From Pseudomonas sp. CROZ-RG-20F-R04-15 (GTDB lineage Bacteria > Pseudomonadota > Gammaproteobacteria > Pseudomonadales > Pseudomonadaceae), in NCBI RefSeq assembly GCF_022662375.1, contig NZ_JAKNQL010000005.1, positions 275,120 to 339,119 on the forward strand: 64,000 bases of DNA. Reading direction: 5' to 3'. Each line of letters starts with the position of its first letter. The first letter of the stretch is position 1. Under the pieces are notes generated by a model that saw only the letters and a list, made by a program, of their open reading frames with translations, did not search any database and was not told where the DNA came from. This document shows, piece by piece, positions 27,338-38,970 of this stretch. Position numbers and translations under genes: made by a program.

Positions 27338-28210
27338 TTAAGTCAGCAAACCCATCCGGCGTTTGGCCCGCTGCACCGAACCATTGCGCATCGCCCAGCG
27401 CAGCATCGGCGCGCTGCGTCTGACGCTGGCGCGAATCAGTTGGCGTTGCAGTGAACTCTGGCGGACATCGAGCATGTCGCTGGCCCAGTCCGGCAGCAGA
27501 TCGATACCGGCCTTCATCATCAAATCACCAAACGGGCGGGCCAGAACACTCGGTGCCGGCGCGGCGAGCAACAGGCGCAACACCTCACGACTGCGCTCGT
27601 CGCACAGCAGCTGCGGGCGCATCCTTTGCAGATAATCAGCCACGTCCTGCCGCGATTTCGGCACATCCCTTGCGCCCAGGCGTTCGGCAATTACGGCGAT
27701 TTCCGCGTAATAACGATCCTGATCAGACCCCGACAACTGCGGATTGCGATAGCGCAGATGTGCCGCGAGAAAGTTGCTGACCTCGGCCACATGCACCCAC
27801 GTCAGCAAGTCTGGATCACTTGCCGCATAGGGCTGGCCATCCGGCGCAGTGCCAACCACTTGCAGGTGAATGGTACGCACCTTCTCGATCAGCCAGTCGG
27901 CATCCCGCCGTGAACCGAAGGTGGTGCCGGAAACAAACTGACTGGTACGCCGCAAGCGCCCGAGCATGTCTTCACGGAAATTCGAATGATCCCAAACCCC
28001 GGCCAGCGCCAGCGGATGCAAGGCTTGCAGCAACAACGCGCTGATGCCGCCGATCAACATGCTGCTGAAATCGCCATGCACCTGCCAACTGACCGAGTCG
28101 GGGCCGAACAGGCCGGGATCGCCCTTGGGGTTTTCCAGGTCGAGTAGGCCGAGTGACAGACCGGTCAGGCTCATCAGTTGGTTTTCGATACGACTGCGGA
28201 TGAATTCCAT
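27338..28210 (-). CDS. MpaB/DUF2236 family oxygenase-like protein
   Basis: 290 residues, mostly helical. The conserved block SWQVHGDFSSMLIGGISALLLQALHPLALAGVWDHS carries the HP motif, and LTWVHVAEVSNFLAA and FGSRRDADWLI match the DUF2236 family. Members are heme proteins: latex-clearing oxygenase Lcp and the fungal enzyme MpaB, which cleaves a farnesyl chain. The substrate here is unknown. Downstream of acs on the same strand, with a hairpin between. Confidence 0.82.
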   Translation of the reverse strand: MEFIRSRIENQLMSLTGLSLGLLDLENPKGDPGLFGPDSVSWQVHGDFSSMLIGGISALLLQALHPLALAGVWDHSNFREDMLGRLRRTSQFVSGTTFGSRRDADWLIEKVRTIHLQVVGTAPDGQPYAASDPDLLTWVHVAEVSNFLAAHLRYRNPQLSGSDQDRYYAEIAVIAERLGARDVPKSRQDVADYLQRMRPQLLCDERSREVLRLLLAAPAPSVLARPFGDLMMKAGIDLLPDWASDMLDVRQSSLQRQLIRASVRRSAPMLRWAMRNGSVQRAKRRMGLLT

Positions 28211-28232
28211 GACTACTCAGTGAAGAAAGGGC

Positions 28233-28256
28233 GGGCGCGGCCCGTTGACCGCGCCC
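28233..28256 (-). terminator. GC-rich hairpin after acs
   Basis: Perfect 8-bp arms GGGCGCGG/CCGCGCCC with an 8-base loop, 6 bases after the acs stop. On the minus strand it is followed by CTTTCTT rather than a clean U-tract, so termination may be partial. Confidence 0.5.
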
Positions 28257-28262
28257 GAAGCG

Positions 28263-30200
<1,938 letters not shown>

Positions 30201-30280
30201 GACGGTTCCTTATTCTTGTGGTGCGACAAGGATAAAGATGCGCCGAGCGATGCAGAGGTTCAAGTCATGCGCAAAACAAC

Positions 30281-30308
30281 TGTGGGAGCGAGCAGGCTCG
30301 CTCCCACA
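30281..30308. repeat. Collapsed REPIN: a single perfect palindrome
   Basis: TGTGGGAGCGAG, then CAGG, then CTCGCTCCCACA: two REP heads joined with the stems and the spacer missing. This looks like the product of an internal deletion between the arms of a head-out pair. Confidence 0.85.
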
Positions 30309-30314
30309 TTGGAG

Positions 30315-30347
30315 ATGGGTTGCCCACTGGAATTGTGGGCAACCCAT
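30315..30347 (-). terminator. Long perfect hairpin just after pgi
   Basis: 13-bp perfect arms ATGGGTTGCCCAC/GTGGGCAACCCAT with a 7-base loop, beginning 5 bases past the pgi stop. There is no U-tract, but the collapsed REP palindrome follows at once, giving two successive stems. It could stop transcription with Rho or protect the 3' end. Confidence 0.5.
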
Positions 30348-30352
30348 TCACA

Positions 30353-32017
30353 TCAACCGCGGTGACGACCGCGGAAGTAGTTGATCAAGCCCTGGGTGGA
30401 AGGGTCATCCGCGTTGGTTTCATCGCTGCCGACCAGACGGTTGTAAACGCCTTTGCCCAATTCCTTGCCCAGCTCCACACCCCATTGGTCGAAGGCGTTG
30501 ATGCCCCAGACCACACTCTGTACGAACACTTTGTGCTCATACATCGCCACCAGTGCGCCGAGACGACGCGGGCTGATGCGTTCAACCACAAGGGTGTTGC
30601 TCGGACGGTTGCCCGGGATCACCTTGTGCGGCGCGAGTTTGTGCACCTGCTCTTCGCTCATGCCTTTGTCGCGCAACTCTTGCTCGGCTTCCGGCAGGGT
30701 CTTGCCGAGCATCAGCGCCTGGCTCTGCGACAGGCAGTTGGCGTACAGCCACTGGTGGTGGTCGGAGACCGGGTTGAAGCTGACGATCGGCACGATGAAG
30801 TCGGCCGGAATCAGCTGCGAACCTTGATGCAGCAACTGGTGGTAGGCGTGCTGACCGTTGCAGCCGACGCCGCCCCAGATCACCGGACCGGTATCGGTCG
30901 ATACCGGCGTGCCGTCCTGACGCACGCTCTTGCCGTTGGATTCCATGTCCAGCTGTTGCAAGTGCTTGGTGATGTTGCGCAGGTAATGGTCGTACGGCAG
31001 GATCGCGTGGCTTTGTGCGCCCCAGAAGTTGCCGTACCACACACCGAGCAGGGCCAGCAGCACCGGCATGTTCTGTTCGAACGGCGCGGTCTGGAAATGC
31101 TGGTCCATGGTGTAGGCACCGGACAGCAGTTCCTTGAAGTTGGACATGCCAATGGCCAGCGCAATCGGTAAACCTATCGCCGACCACAGCGAATAACGAC
31201 CGCCAACCCAGTCCCACATCGGGAAGATGTTTTCTTCGCGGATACCGAACGCCACGGCCGCCGCGTTGTTGCTTGAAACGGCGATGAAGTGACGATACAG
31301 CTCGGCTTCGGAACCGCCCTGCGCCAGGTACCAGGCACGTGCGGCTTGAGCGTTCTTCAGGGTTTCGAGGGTATTGAACGACTTCGATGAAACGATGAAC
31401 AGCGTGGTCTCAGCGCGCAGTTTCTGCGTCAGCTCGTGGAATTCGCTGCCATCGATGTTCGCCAGATAATGGCAACGCACGCCTTTCTGCGCGTAGGACA
31501 GCAGCGCTTCGGACACCAGCTCGGGGCCAAGGAACGAGCCACCGATGCCGATATTGACCACGTCGGTGATCGGCTTCTCGGTGTAACCACGCCACAGACC
31601 ATCGTGGATGCGGCCAACCAGATCGGTGATCTGGTTCAGCACCTTGTGTACTTCCGGCATCACGTTGACGCCGTTGACCGACAACTTGTCGCCCACCGGG
31701 CGGCGCAGGGCGGTGTGCAGCGCCGGGCGGCCTTCGGAAGTATTGACGATTTCGCCTTCAAACAGCGCTTTGATAGCGCCTTTGAGGTCGACTTCATTGG
31801 CCAGGTCGACCAGCAGGTTACGGGTCTGGGCGTTGATCAAATTCTTCGAATAATCGAGAAACAGTCCGCAGCTGCTGAGGGTGAATTGATTGAAGCGCTG
31901 CGGATCGGCGTTGAAGGCTTCGCGCATGCTGAAATCCTGCATGGCTTGGCGGTGATCTTTCAACGCTTGCCAGGCGGGCAGAGCGGTAACGTCTTGAGGA
32001 GTGAGGTAATACGCCAT
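30353..32017 (-). CDS. pgi: Glucose-6-phosphate isomerase
   Basis: Interconverts glucose-6-phosphate and fructose-6-phosphate. 554 residues from the ATG at 32017 ([16 protein letters not shown]), the family length; the 60 extra codons upstream are noncoding. Signature blocks: [33 protein letters not shown], and the C-terminal [17 protein letters not shown] with the active-site region. In pseudomonads, which lack phosphofructokinase, it serves mainly the Entner-Doudoroff cycle and gluconeogenesis. Confidence 0.96.
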   Translation of the reverse strand: MAYYLTPQDVTALPAWQALKDHRQAMQDFSMREAFNADPQRFNQFTLSSCGLFLDYSKNLINAQTRNLLVDLANEVDLKGAIKALFEGEIVNTSEGRPALHTALRRPVGDKLSVNGVNVMPEVHKVLNQITDLVGRIHDGLWRGYTEKPITDVVNIGIGGSFLGPELVSEALLSYAQKGVRCHYLANIDGSEFHELTQKLRAETTLFIVSSKSFNTLETLKNAQAARAWYLAQGGSEAELYRHFIAVSSNNAAAVAFGIREENIFPMWDWVGGRYSLWSAIGLPIALAIGMSNFKELLSGAYTMDQHFQTAPFEQNMPVLLALLGVWYGNFWGAQSHAILPYDHYLRNITKHLQQLDMESNGKSVRQDGTPVSTDTGPVIWGGVGCNGQHAYHQLLHQGSQLIPADFIVPIVSFNPVSDHHQWLYANCLSQSQALMLGKTLPEAEQELRDKGMSEEQVHKLAPHKVIPGNRPSNTLVVERISPRRLGALVAMYEHKVFVQSVVWGINAFDQWGVELGKELGKGVYNRLVGSDETNADDPSTQGLINYFRGRHRG

Positions 32018-32248
32018 CGCTGCGGTTTTCCTTTTTACTTGAACGGCCTTTTGAACACTGAACAGACCCGGCACGCCATGTTTGGGCATGGGATCAACTG
32101 CGTCGACACGATTTCTGGACACAGGGCGAATACAGTAAACCTCGCGCTGCGTTCTGTCTTGACTTTGTCTGACCAGATCCCTGTACTTTTTTAACATCGC
32201 GACAGGGATTTGGCCGACAAACGGAGAGGGGCTGGGGCGATTTCGCGA

Positions 32249-32629
32249 TCAGGCGAGCTGAACCGGGATGGCGTTGCTGGTGTGACTCAGCTCGTTGCCC
32301 GGTGCCATGTAGAGCATGCGCGGCTTGAAATTGACCAGCTCCGCTTCGCTGTAATGGGCGTAGGCACAAATGATCACGCGGTCACCGACCTTGGCTTTGT
32401 GCGCAGCGGCGCCGTTGACCGAGATCATCCGCGAGCCTTCTTCGCCACGAATCGCGTAGGTGGTGAAGCGCTCGCCGTTGTCGACGTTATAAATCTGGAT
32501 CTGCTCGTATTCGCGGATGCCGGACAAGTCCAGCCACTCGCCATCAATGGCGCATGAACCTTCGTAATCGAGCACCGCATGGGTGACTTCGGCGCGGTGC
32601 AGTTTGGCCTTGAGCATGATCGCGTGCAT
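32249..32629 (-). CDS. panD: Aspartate 1-decarboxylase PanD
   Basis: Makes beta-alanine for pantothenate. 126-residue pro-enzyme that cuts itself between Gly24 and Ser25 ([10 protein letters not shown]), where the serine becomes the pyruvoyl cofactor. Further active-site elements are [13 protein letters not shown] and [16 protein letters not shown]. It follows panC on the same strand after a REPIN-bearing gap of about 205 bases. Confidence 0.96.
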   Translation of the reverse strand: MHAIMLKAKLHRAEVTHAVLDYEGSCAIDGEWLDLSGIREYEQIQIYNVDNGERFTTYAIRGEEGSRMISVNGAAAHKAKVGDRVIICAYAHYSEAELVNFKPRMLYMAPGNELSHTSNAIPVQLA

Positions 32630-32729
32630 GAGGTTTTTCCCGGGTTGGCATCGAACGGCGGGCAGTGTGCCCGAAGGCTTTTAAGGCGGCAATATGGCTG
32701 TAACTGGATCTTTAAAACACAAAAAAACC

Positions 32730-32819
32730 TGTGGGAGCGAGCTTGCTCGCGAAGGCGTCATGTCAGTCGATATTTACGTCAGCTGACAGATTGCATTCGT
32801 GAGCAAGCTCACTCCCACA
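32730..32819. repeat. REPIN with a decayed right arm, CTTG/CAAG type
   Basis: The left arm is intact. The right arm (TTCGTGAGCAAGCTCACTCC) has two C/G-to-T/A changes but keeps the CAAG complement of the left CTTG. It lies between panD and panC. Confidence 0.88.
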
Positions 32820-32834
32820 GGTTATCGGTGAGGC

Positions 32835-33695
32835 TTAAACCGGGGTATCGAGATTCAGGTGCAGGTTATCGATCAACCGTGTGGTGCCGAGGAACGCGGC
32901 CACCAGAATCACCAGATCACGGTCTTCAGCCGTCGCCGGACGCAAGGTCAGCGCATGGCGGATTTCCAGATAGTCCGGGCGCAGACCCGCGGCTTCGAGC
33001 TGTTGCAACTGAGCACTGATCAGCGCCGGGAAGTCCCGTTCGCCTGTTTTGATCGATTCGGCAATGTTGCTCAGCGAGCGATAAACCACCGGTGCCACCG
33101 CACGTTGTTCTTCGCTGAGGAAACCATTGCGCGATGACAGCGCCAGGCCGTCGGCGGCGCGAACAGTCGGCTCGCCGATGATCTGGATCGGCATGTTCAG
33201 GTCGTGCACCAGAGCGCGGATCACCGCCAGTTGCTGGTAATCCTTCTGGCCGAAAATCGCCAGGTCCGGCTGGACCATGTTGAACAACTTGCTGACCACG
33301 GTCGCGACACCTTCGAAGTGCCCCGGCCGGCTGGCGCCACACAGGCCTTCGGACAGTTGCGGCACGCTGACCCGGGTCTGCCCGGCCATGCCATCGGGGT
33401 ACATTTCCTCGACAGTCGGCGCGAAGAGCAGGGAACAGCCGGCTTCAAGGAGTTTCTCTTGATCCGCCGCCAAGGTGCGCGGGTATTTGTCGAGGTCTTC
33501 GCCGGCGCCGAACTGCAGCGGATTGACGAAAATGCTCGCGACCACGAAATCCACGCGTTGGGTGGCTTTGGTGATCAGTGCAACGTGACCGCTGTGCAGG
33601 TTGCCCATGGTCGGCACAAAGCCGATGCGCTTGCCTTCACTGCGGGCGCGGGCGACAGCGGCGCGCAGTTCGCGTACGGTTTTAACGGTGTTCAT
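32835..33695 (-). CDS. panC: Pantothenate synthetase PanC
   Basis: Joins pantoate and beta-alanine with ATP. 286 residues. The nucleotidyltransferase signature is [16 protein letters not shown] (HxGH type); [20 protein letters not shown] and [14 protein letters not shown], the KMSKS-like loop, are present. Its start overlaps the panB stop by 4 bases, so panB-panC are coupled. Confidence 0.96.
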   Translation of the reverse strand: MNTVKTVRELRAAVARARSEGKRIGFVPTMGNLHSGHVALITKATQRVDFVVASIFVNPLQFGAGEDLDKYPRTLAADQEKLLEAGCSLLFAPTVEEMYPDGMAGQTRVSVPQLSEGLCGASRPGHFEGVATVVSKLFNMVQPDLAIFGQKDYQQLAVIRALVHDLNMPIQIIGEPTVRAADGLALSSRNGFLSEEQRAVAPVVYRSLSNIAESIKTGERDFPALISAQLQQLEAAGLRPDYLEIRHALTLRPATAEDRDLVILVAAFLGTTRLIDNLHLNLDTPV

Positions 33696-34492
33696 GCAGA
33701 GAATCCGTGTTCGATGCCAGGGAACGTGGTGGCTTTGACTTCGTTGACGTAAGCCTTCAGCGCGGACTGGATGCTGTCCTGACCGTGCATGAAGTTCTTC
33801 ACGAACTTCGGCACGCGGCCAGTGATCGACAGGCCGAGCATATCGTGCAGTACCAGAACCTGACCGTCGGTTGCGTTACCGGCGCCAATGCCAATGACCG
33901 GGATCTTCACTGCCTGACTGATTTCGGCGGCCAGCTCGCTCGGCACGCATTCGAGCAGCAGCATTGCCGCACCGGCCTGTTCCAGCGAGATCGCATCGGC
34001 GCGCATCTGCCGCGCCTGGTTCTCGTTACGGCCCTGCACTTTATAGCCACCGAGAATGTTCACCGCCTGCGGGGTCAGGCCCATGTGCGCGCAAACCGGT
34101 ACACCGCGCTCGGCGAGCAGACGGATCGATTCGGCAAGCCACAACTGACCTTCGACTTTGATCATGTGCGCGCCGGCCTGCATCAGCATCGCGCTGTTGC
34201 TCATGGTTTGTTCGAGGGTGGCGTTGGCCATGAATGGCAGGTCGGCGAGGATCAGGGCATCCGTGTTGCCGCGTTTGACGCAAGCGGTGTGGTAGGCCAT
34301 TTCTGCGGTGGTCACCGGCAAGGTGCTGTCGTGACCTTGCAGGACCATGCCGAGGGAGTCGCCCACCAGCAGCACTTCGACACCGGCCTCGTTGCAGGCG
34401 TGGGCGAAGGTCGCGTCATAGCAGGTCAGCATGGTGATCTTTTCACCTTTCTGCTTGAGGCTCTGGAGCGTGGTCAGGGTGATGGCTGGCAT
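33692..34492 (-). CDS. panB: 3-methyl-2-oxobutanoate hydroxymethyltransferase PanB
   Basis: Adds a hydroxymethyl group from methylene-THF to alpha-ketoisovalerate, giving ketopantoate. 266 residues, TIM barrel. Motifs: [37 protein letters not shown] (metal-binding Asp), HMIKVEG and [11 protein letters not shown]. First gene of panBC. The ketoisovalerate it uses comes from the ilv pathway, whose genes are at 58-61 kb. Confidence 0.96.
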   Translation of the reverse strand: MPAITLTTLQSLKQKGEKITMLTCYDATFAHACNEAGVEVLLVGDSLGMVLQGHDSTLPVTTAEMAYHTACVKRGNTDALILADLPFMANATLEQTMSNSAMLMQAGAHMIKVEGQLWLAESIRLLAERGVPVCAHMGLTPQAVNILGGYKVQGRNENQARQMRADAISLEQAGAAMLLLECVPSELAAEISQAVKIPVIGIGAGNATDGQVLVLHDMLGLSITGRVPKFVKNFMHGQDSIQSALKAYVNEVKATTFPGIEHGFSA

Positions 34493-34789
34493 GTAAAAAA
34501 TCCTCGTTCAGGCGCTCTGGAAACTACTGCGAGTAACGCGCGTGATTCGTCATCTACTCAGGCGCACGCTCTTTTGTCGTGCTTATAAGGCCTGGATTGC
34601 GCCCGTATGTGCCGGGTTGGCGGCAGCGGGACGCCTATAGTCGTGATGAGCCAACAGGAAGTCAATTGCGTGTGTTACCGCATTGTTACGAGGGGAGTGT
34701 TACCGGCGTTACTGATGCGATTCAGCGGCGCGCTGGGGCTGATTCGGCGGTTTTTTGTCCGACAAAATCCAGCGTGCGCAATAAACCAA

Positions 34790-34878
34790 TGTGGGAGCGA
34801 GCCTGCTCGCGAAGGCGGCGGATCAGTCAACATGGTGCTGAATGACACACCGCCTTCGCGAGCAGGCTCGCTCCCACA
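34790..34878. repeat. REPIN, CCTG/CAGG type
   Basis: Head-out pair with complementarity extended into GCGAAGGCGG and CCGCCTTCGC. It lies between panB and folK. The rest of the 34493-34889 gap (about 300 bases) shows no gene; it presumably holds the panB promoter. Confidence 0.92.
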
Positions 34879-34889
34879 GGGGATTGCAA

Positions 34890-35375
34890 TCAATCTGTCG
34901 AGAGGCGTTCCAGGCCGACGTACGGGCAGGCTGCCAGCAGATCGGAGAGGTTGCGGCCATCGGCCAAGCGCAGGTCCTGTGGGGCCAGTTCGGCGAGCGG
35001 ATACAGCACAAACGCGCGTTCCTGAATCTGGTAATGCGGGACTTTCAGGCGTGGCTCGTCGATCAAGCGATCACCGAACAGCAGAATATCCAGATCCAGT
35101 GTGCGCGGGCCCCAGCGCTCAAGGCGTTCGCGGCCCTGATCATTCTCGATCGCTTGCAACGCATCAAGCAATTCCAGCGGGGCGAGCGAGCTGTCCAGCG
35201 CGGCCACCGCGTTGGTGTAACGTGGCTGGCCCGGCAACAGGGAATCGCTTTGGTAGAAGGCCGAAACGCCGACCAGCGTGGTTTGCGGCAATTGCCCCAG
35301 CGCCTCGACGGCGCTGCGCAGTTGTTCGGCGGGGTCTGCGAGGTTGCTGCCCATGCCGATGTAGATGCGTTCCAT
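34890..35375 (-). CDS. folK: HPPK, 6-hydroxymethyl-dihydropterin pyrophosphokinase FolK
   Basis: Transfers pyrophosphate to the pterin precursor in folate synthesis. 161 residues from the ATG at 35375 (MERIYIGMGSNLADP). Conserved elements: GMGSNL, YQSDSLLPGQPRYTNAV, ERWGPRTLDLDILLFGD with the metal-binding aspartates, and VPHYQIQERAFVL. It starts 4 bases after the pcnB stop, the common pcnB-folK-panBC order. Confidence 0.95.
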   Translation of the reverse strand: MERIYIGMGSNLADPAEQLRSAVEALGQLPQTTLVGVSAFYQSDSLLPGQPRYTNAVAALDSSLAPLELLDALQAIENDQGRERLERWGPRTLDLDILLFGDRLIDEPRLKVPHYQIQERAFVLYPLAELAPQDLRLADGRNLSDLLAACPYVGLERLSTD

Positions 35376-35379
35376 GCCT

Positions 35380-36780
35380 TTACTCGCCTGTAGCGCTCGG
35401 CGCGCCAGCGCGTTTGCGCTTGGAACCGCCGCTACGGCGACGTTTGCGTGGTGCGCCGCTGGCGTCATCGCCCTTGCCGCTGAGGTCGCGGATCATGTCG
35501 CGACGTTCGCTGTCGTTGGCGTCCTGATAGTCCGTCCACCATTCGCCCAGACCATCGGTCTCTTCGCCAGCGCTTTCACGCAGCAACAGGAAGTCGTAAC
35601 CGGCGCGGAAACGCGGGTTGTCCAGCAACAGGTCGGCGCGTTTGCCGCTGCGGCGTGGCAGGCGTTCCTGCATGTCCCAGATCTCGCGGATCGGCATGGT
35701 GAAACGTTTCGGAATCGCGATGCGCTGGCACTGTTCGGCGATCAGCTCGTGGGCGCCTTCCTGCATCGCCGGAATCGGCGGCATGCCACGTTCTTGCAGG
35801 CGCAACACGCGAGCCGGCAGGGCAGGCCACAGCAGCGCGGCAAACAGGAACGCCGGGGTTACCGGTTTGTTCTGCTTGATGCGCAGGTCGGTGTTGGTCA
35901 GCGCTTCGCTGATCAGCGTGTGGGTGTACTCCGGGTTGTGTTCCAGCGCATCGGCACTGGCCGGGAACAGCGGGGCGAACAGTTGCAGATCGACCAGCAT
36001 TTCGAAAGTGATCGCGCCGTGCCCGGAGAGAAACAGCTTGAGCACTTCTTCGAACAGTCGTGCCGACGGGATTTCGCGCAGCATCGGCGCCAGTTCGCGG
36101 ATCGGCTGCACGGTGTGCTTCTCGATGCCGAAGTTGAGCTTGGCGGCGAAACGCACGGCGCGCAGCATGCGCACCGGGTCTTCCTGGTAGCGCTGCTTCG
36201 GGTCGCCGATCAGACGGATCAGGTGGTTGCGGATGTCGTGTACGCCGTTGGCGTAATCGAGAATGCGCTCGCTGACCGGATCGTAATACAGGGCGTTGAT
36301 GGTGAAGTCGCGGCGTTGCGCGTCTTCTTCCAGCGAGCCGTAAACGTTGTCGCGCAGAATCCGCCCGCTCTCGTTACGCGAAGACTGATTGCTGTCTTCG
36401 TCGTCTTCGTTGACTGGGTGATTGGCGCGGAAGGTCGCGACTTCGATGATTTCGCGACCGAAATGGATATGCACCAGTTTGAAGCGACGGCCGATGATCC
36501 GCGCATTGCGGAATTCGGCACGGACTTGCTCGGGTGTGGCGCTGGTGGCGACGTCGAAATCCTTGGGCGTGATGCCCAGCAGCATGTCACGCACGCAACC
36601 ACCGACCAGATAAGCCTGGTAACCGGCACCTTGCAGGCGTTCGACGATATTCACCGCATAGCGGCTGAATTGCGTTTTCTGCAGCGAATGTTGACCGCTG
36701 TTGAGCACTTCAGGGGTGCTGCGGATGTGTTGCGTACGACGCACGGGAGTTCGGAATGACTGGAACAACTTCTTCAGCAT
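35380..36780 (-). CDS. pcnB: Poly(A) polymerase I PcnB
   Basis: Adds poly(A) tails to RNAs marked for decay. 466 residues from the ATG at 36780 (MLKKLFQSFRTPVRR); the frame runs on upstream without support. The class II nucleotidyltransferase core is clear: YLVGGCVRDMLLGITPKDFDVATSA split over the G-box and the catalytic DxD, then RRDFTINALYYDP and QEDPVRMLRAVRFAAKL. The C-terminal ~40 residues are very basic (KRRRSGGSKRKRAGAP), fit for RNA binding. Situated just downstream of crcZ, as in other pseudomonads. Confidence 0.95.
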   Translation of the reverse strand: MLKKLFQSFRTPVRRTQHIRSTPEVLNSGQHSLQKTQFSRYAVNIVERLQGAGYQAYLVGGCVRDMLLGITPKDFDVATSATPEQVRAEFRNARIIGRRFKLVHIHFGREIIEVATFRANHPVNEDDEDSNQSSRNESGRILRDNVYGSLEEDAQRRDFTINALYYDPVSERILDYANGVHDIRNHLIRLIGDPKQRYQEDPVRMLRAVRFAAKLNFGIEKHTVQPIRELAPMLREIPSARLFEEVLKLFLSGHGAITFEMLVDLQLFAPLFPASADALEHNPEYTHTLISEALTNTDLRIKQNKPVTPAFLFAALLWPALPARVLRLQERGMPPIPAMQEGAHELIAEQCQRIAIPKRFTMPIREIWDMQERLPRRSGKRADLLLDNPRFRAGYDFLLLRESAGEETDGLGEWWTDYQDANDSERRDMIRDLSGKGDDASGAPRKRRRSGGSKRKRAGAPSATGE

Positions 36781-36950
36781 GGGATGCACTGTTTGAAGGA
36801 ATGTTCGGCCATACCAAAGAATGACCGCATGATGGGCGCAGATTCTAGCATTTAGTCGGGGGATGGTGTAGGACACGGCCGATTTGAGCTGCAAGCCGCA
36901 GGCTACAGGCATCGCGCGCGATAAAAATGGGGGATTTTGCAAGGGAGGAG

Positions 36951-37317
36951 AAACTACAAGGGGAGCCGAAGCTCCCCAAGAAGTAGTTGCGTGCTCTTTT
37001 TATTATTGATTCGGGCTTCTTGTTTTTGTTGAGTGCCCTCGCCACGAAGTGTTTCCTTCGTGACCCTCCCAATCGGGAGCCAAGAGCAAACGGATTGCTT
37101 TGGTCGCTGAATTGCAGTGATCTCTCGATCCAACCAGTACAGGCTCTGTCTTAGGACAGTTTTTGTTGTTCTCGGCCTGGTCGTGGGGCAAGCCCCAAAT
37201 ACAACGCCTCTCCAAAAGAATCAGTTAGCTGCGCCTCTCGCCGTCTTGTTTTTATTGTGCGTGAGTCGATTCGTCTTATTTTTATTGTCTTGTGCATTGC
37301 TTGTTATTGTTCTTGTA
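36951..37317 (-). ncRNA. crcZ: Small RNA CrcZ
   Basis: Lies between cbrB and pcnB on their strand, the known place of CrcZ. The predicted transcript is about 367 bases. It begins with ACAAGAACAATAACAAGC-like sequence and carries at least five A-rich motifs of the AAnAAnAA kind on the minus strand: near 37300, 37275, 37245, 37165, 37028 and 37005. These are the Hfq/Crc-binding motifs that let CrcZ titrate Hfq and relieve catabolite repression. The end is a stem GGGGAGC/GCTCCCC with a TTCG loop (36960-36977) and a short T-rich tail. The open frames in both strands here are chance frames. Confidence 0.9.
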
Positions 37318-37327
37318 CTGAACATAT

Positions 37328-37343
37328 AGCAGGGGGCGTGCCA
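37328..37343 (-). promoter_or_regulatory. Sigma-54 promoter of crcZ
   Basis: On the minus strand TGGCACGCCCCCTGCT has the GG-N10-GC spacing and an intact TGGCACG. It places the start near 37317. CbrB, encoded just upstream, is the expected activator. Confidence 0.85.
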
Positions 37344-37402
37344 ACTTTTGCGAAGCCCAATAAAACAAGGGGTTAGGTCGATATAACCGTTTTGTCGGGG
37401 CG

Positions 37403-37440
37403 AAAAAAAGCCGGGGTTTCGTTACCGATAACCCCGGCTT
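37403..37440 (-). terminator. Terminator of cbrB
   Basis: 11-bp stem AAGCCGGGGTT/AACCCCGGCTT with an 11-base loop, followed on the minus strand by seven T. It separates cbrB from crcZ. Confidence 0.88.
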
Positions 37441-37474
37441 CTGTTACGTGAAAGGACTGAGGTAACAGTTTTTT
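37441..37474. repeat. Inverted repeat with T-tract beside the cbrB terminator
   Basis: CTGTTAC at 37441-37447 and GTAACAG at 37462-37468, followed on the plus strand by six T. It looks like a plus-strand terminator although no plus-strand gene precedes it. It may block antisense transcription into cbrB or be a second stem of the 3' end. Confidence 0.5.
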
Positions 37475-37514
37475 CACATCTTCAAGCGTTACCCGCGCAC
37501 TCGACAGGTAACGT

Positions 37515-38948
37515 TCAGCTCTCGCTGGCGACCCCGGTCTTGCGCCGTGGAATGCCCAAGCGTTGACGGCGCTCCCACAGGCATTTACGGCTGACGCCCA
37601 GTTTGCGCGCCAGTTCGGTCTCGGTCATGTGGTCCTGATGCTCGAGGACGAAGTGCTGGAAGTAGTCTTCCAGCGACAGGTCTTCGGTCGGCTCATGACT
37701 GCTGCTGGCGCTTCCCGCAGCTTGTGGCGGCAGACCGATGAACTCGTCGTCTTCCAGATCGCTCAGCTCGATGTCGATGCCCAGCAGGTCGGCCGAGATT
37801 TCCGGGCTTTCGCTCAGAATCACTGCGCGCTCGACCGCGTTCTCCAGTTCACGCACGTTACCCGGCCAGGAATAGTGACGAATGGCCTGTTCGGCATCCG
37901 CAGCAAATTTCAGGTCGGTACGGTTGATGCGCGCGCTCTGGCGAGCGAGGAAAGCCGTGGCGATTTCGTTGACGTCGGTGCCGCGCTCGCGCAGAGCTGG
38001 CAGTTTCAACGCTATCACGTGCAGGCGGTAATAAAGGTCTTCACGGAACTGGCCGATTTTCGCCAGGCTCTTCAAGTCGCGGTGAGTCGCTGCAATCAGG
38101 CGCACATCGACTTTCTGCGACTGCACCGAGCCGACCCGGCGAATTTCGCCTTCCTGCAGCACGCGCAGCAGGCGGGCCTGGGCTTCCAGTGGCAGTTCAC
38201 CGATTTCGTCGAGGAACAGCGTGCCGCCGTCCGCCGCTTCCACCAGACCGGCGCGTCCGGCGCTGGCGCCGGTGAACGCGCCTTTCTCGTGGCCGAACAG
38301 TTCGGACTCGATCAGGCTTTCCGGAATGGCCGCGCAGTTCACCGAAATCATCGGTGCCTTGGCACGTTTCGACAGGTTGTGCAGGGCGCGGGCCACCAGT
38401 TCTTTACCGGTGCCGGATTCGCCCTGGATCAACACATTGGAATCGGTCGGCGCGACCTTGCGGATCTTGCTGTACAGATCCTGCATCGGTGGGCAGGAGC
38501 CGATGATGCCGATCTCGCCATTACTGTTGTCGACGGCGGATTTGCCGCTGCCATTGGCCGGTTTGCTGGCAACCGCTTCGCCGGCAGCCGGGGCCGATTG
38601 GCGATCACGCAGGATCCGCGCGACAGCCTGAAGCATTTCATCGTGGTCGAAAGGCTTGGCGATATAGTCCACCGCGCCCATCTTCATCGAGTCGACCGCC
38701 GAACGCAGGCTGGCGTAACTGGTCATGATCAGCACCGGTGTGCCCTGGCCGAGCTTGATCAGCTCGGTGCCCGGAGCGCCCGGCAAACGCAGATCACTGA
38801 CGATCAGATCGAACGTAGGAATGGTGAAGCGTTCTTGTGCTTCCTGCACTGAACCGGCTTCGCTGACCTGGTACTGATTACGTTCCAGCAGGCGGCGCAA
38901 GGCGGAGCGGATAATTGTTTCGTCTTCGACGATCAAAATGTGCGGCAT
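37515..38948 (-). CDS. cbrB: Sigma-54-dependent response regulator CbrB
   Basis: NtrC-type activator governing carbon/nitrogen balance and crcZ. 477 residues. A receiver domain with [11 protein letters not shown] as the phosphoacceptor segment; a low-complexity linker (about 120-145); an AAA+ domain with [14 protein letters not shown] and [11 protein letters not shown]; and the C-terminal Fis-type helix-turn-helix [21 protein letters not shown]. Separated from cbrA by 22 bases. Confidence 0.95.
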   Translation of the reverse strand: MPHILIVEDETIIRSALRRLLERNQYQVSEAGSVQEAQERFTIPTFDLIVSDLRLPGAPGTELIKLGQGTPVLIMTSYASLRSAVDSMKMGAVDYIAKPFDHDEMLQAVARILRDRQSAPAAGEAVASKPANGSGKSAVDNSNGEIGIIGSCPPMQDLYSKIRKVAPTDSNVLIQGESGTGKELVARALHNLSKRAKAPMISVNCAAIPESLIESELFGHEKGAFTGASAGRAGLVEAADGGTLFLDEIGELPLEAQARLLRVLQEGEIRRVGSVQSQKVDVRLIAATHRDLKSLAKIGQFREDLYYRLHVIALKLPALRERGTDVNEIATAFLARQSARINRTDLKFAADAEQAIRHYSWPGNVRELENAVERAVILSESPEISADLLGIDIELSDLEDDEFIGLPPQAAGSASSSHEPTEDLSLEDYFQHFVLEHQDHMTETELARKLGVSRKCLWERRQRLGIPRRKTGVASES

Positions 38949-38970
38949 TGATTCGATACTCTCGACGGTC

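Noticed and set aside
36845..37329. Short frames in both strands of the crcZ region
   Set aside because: They lie inside the sRNA gene, have no ribosome site and no family likeness.
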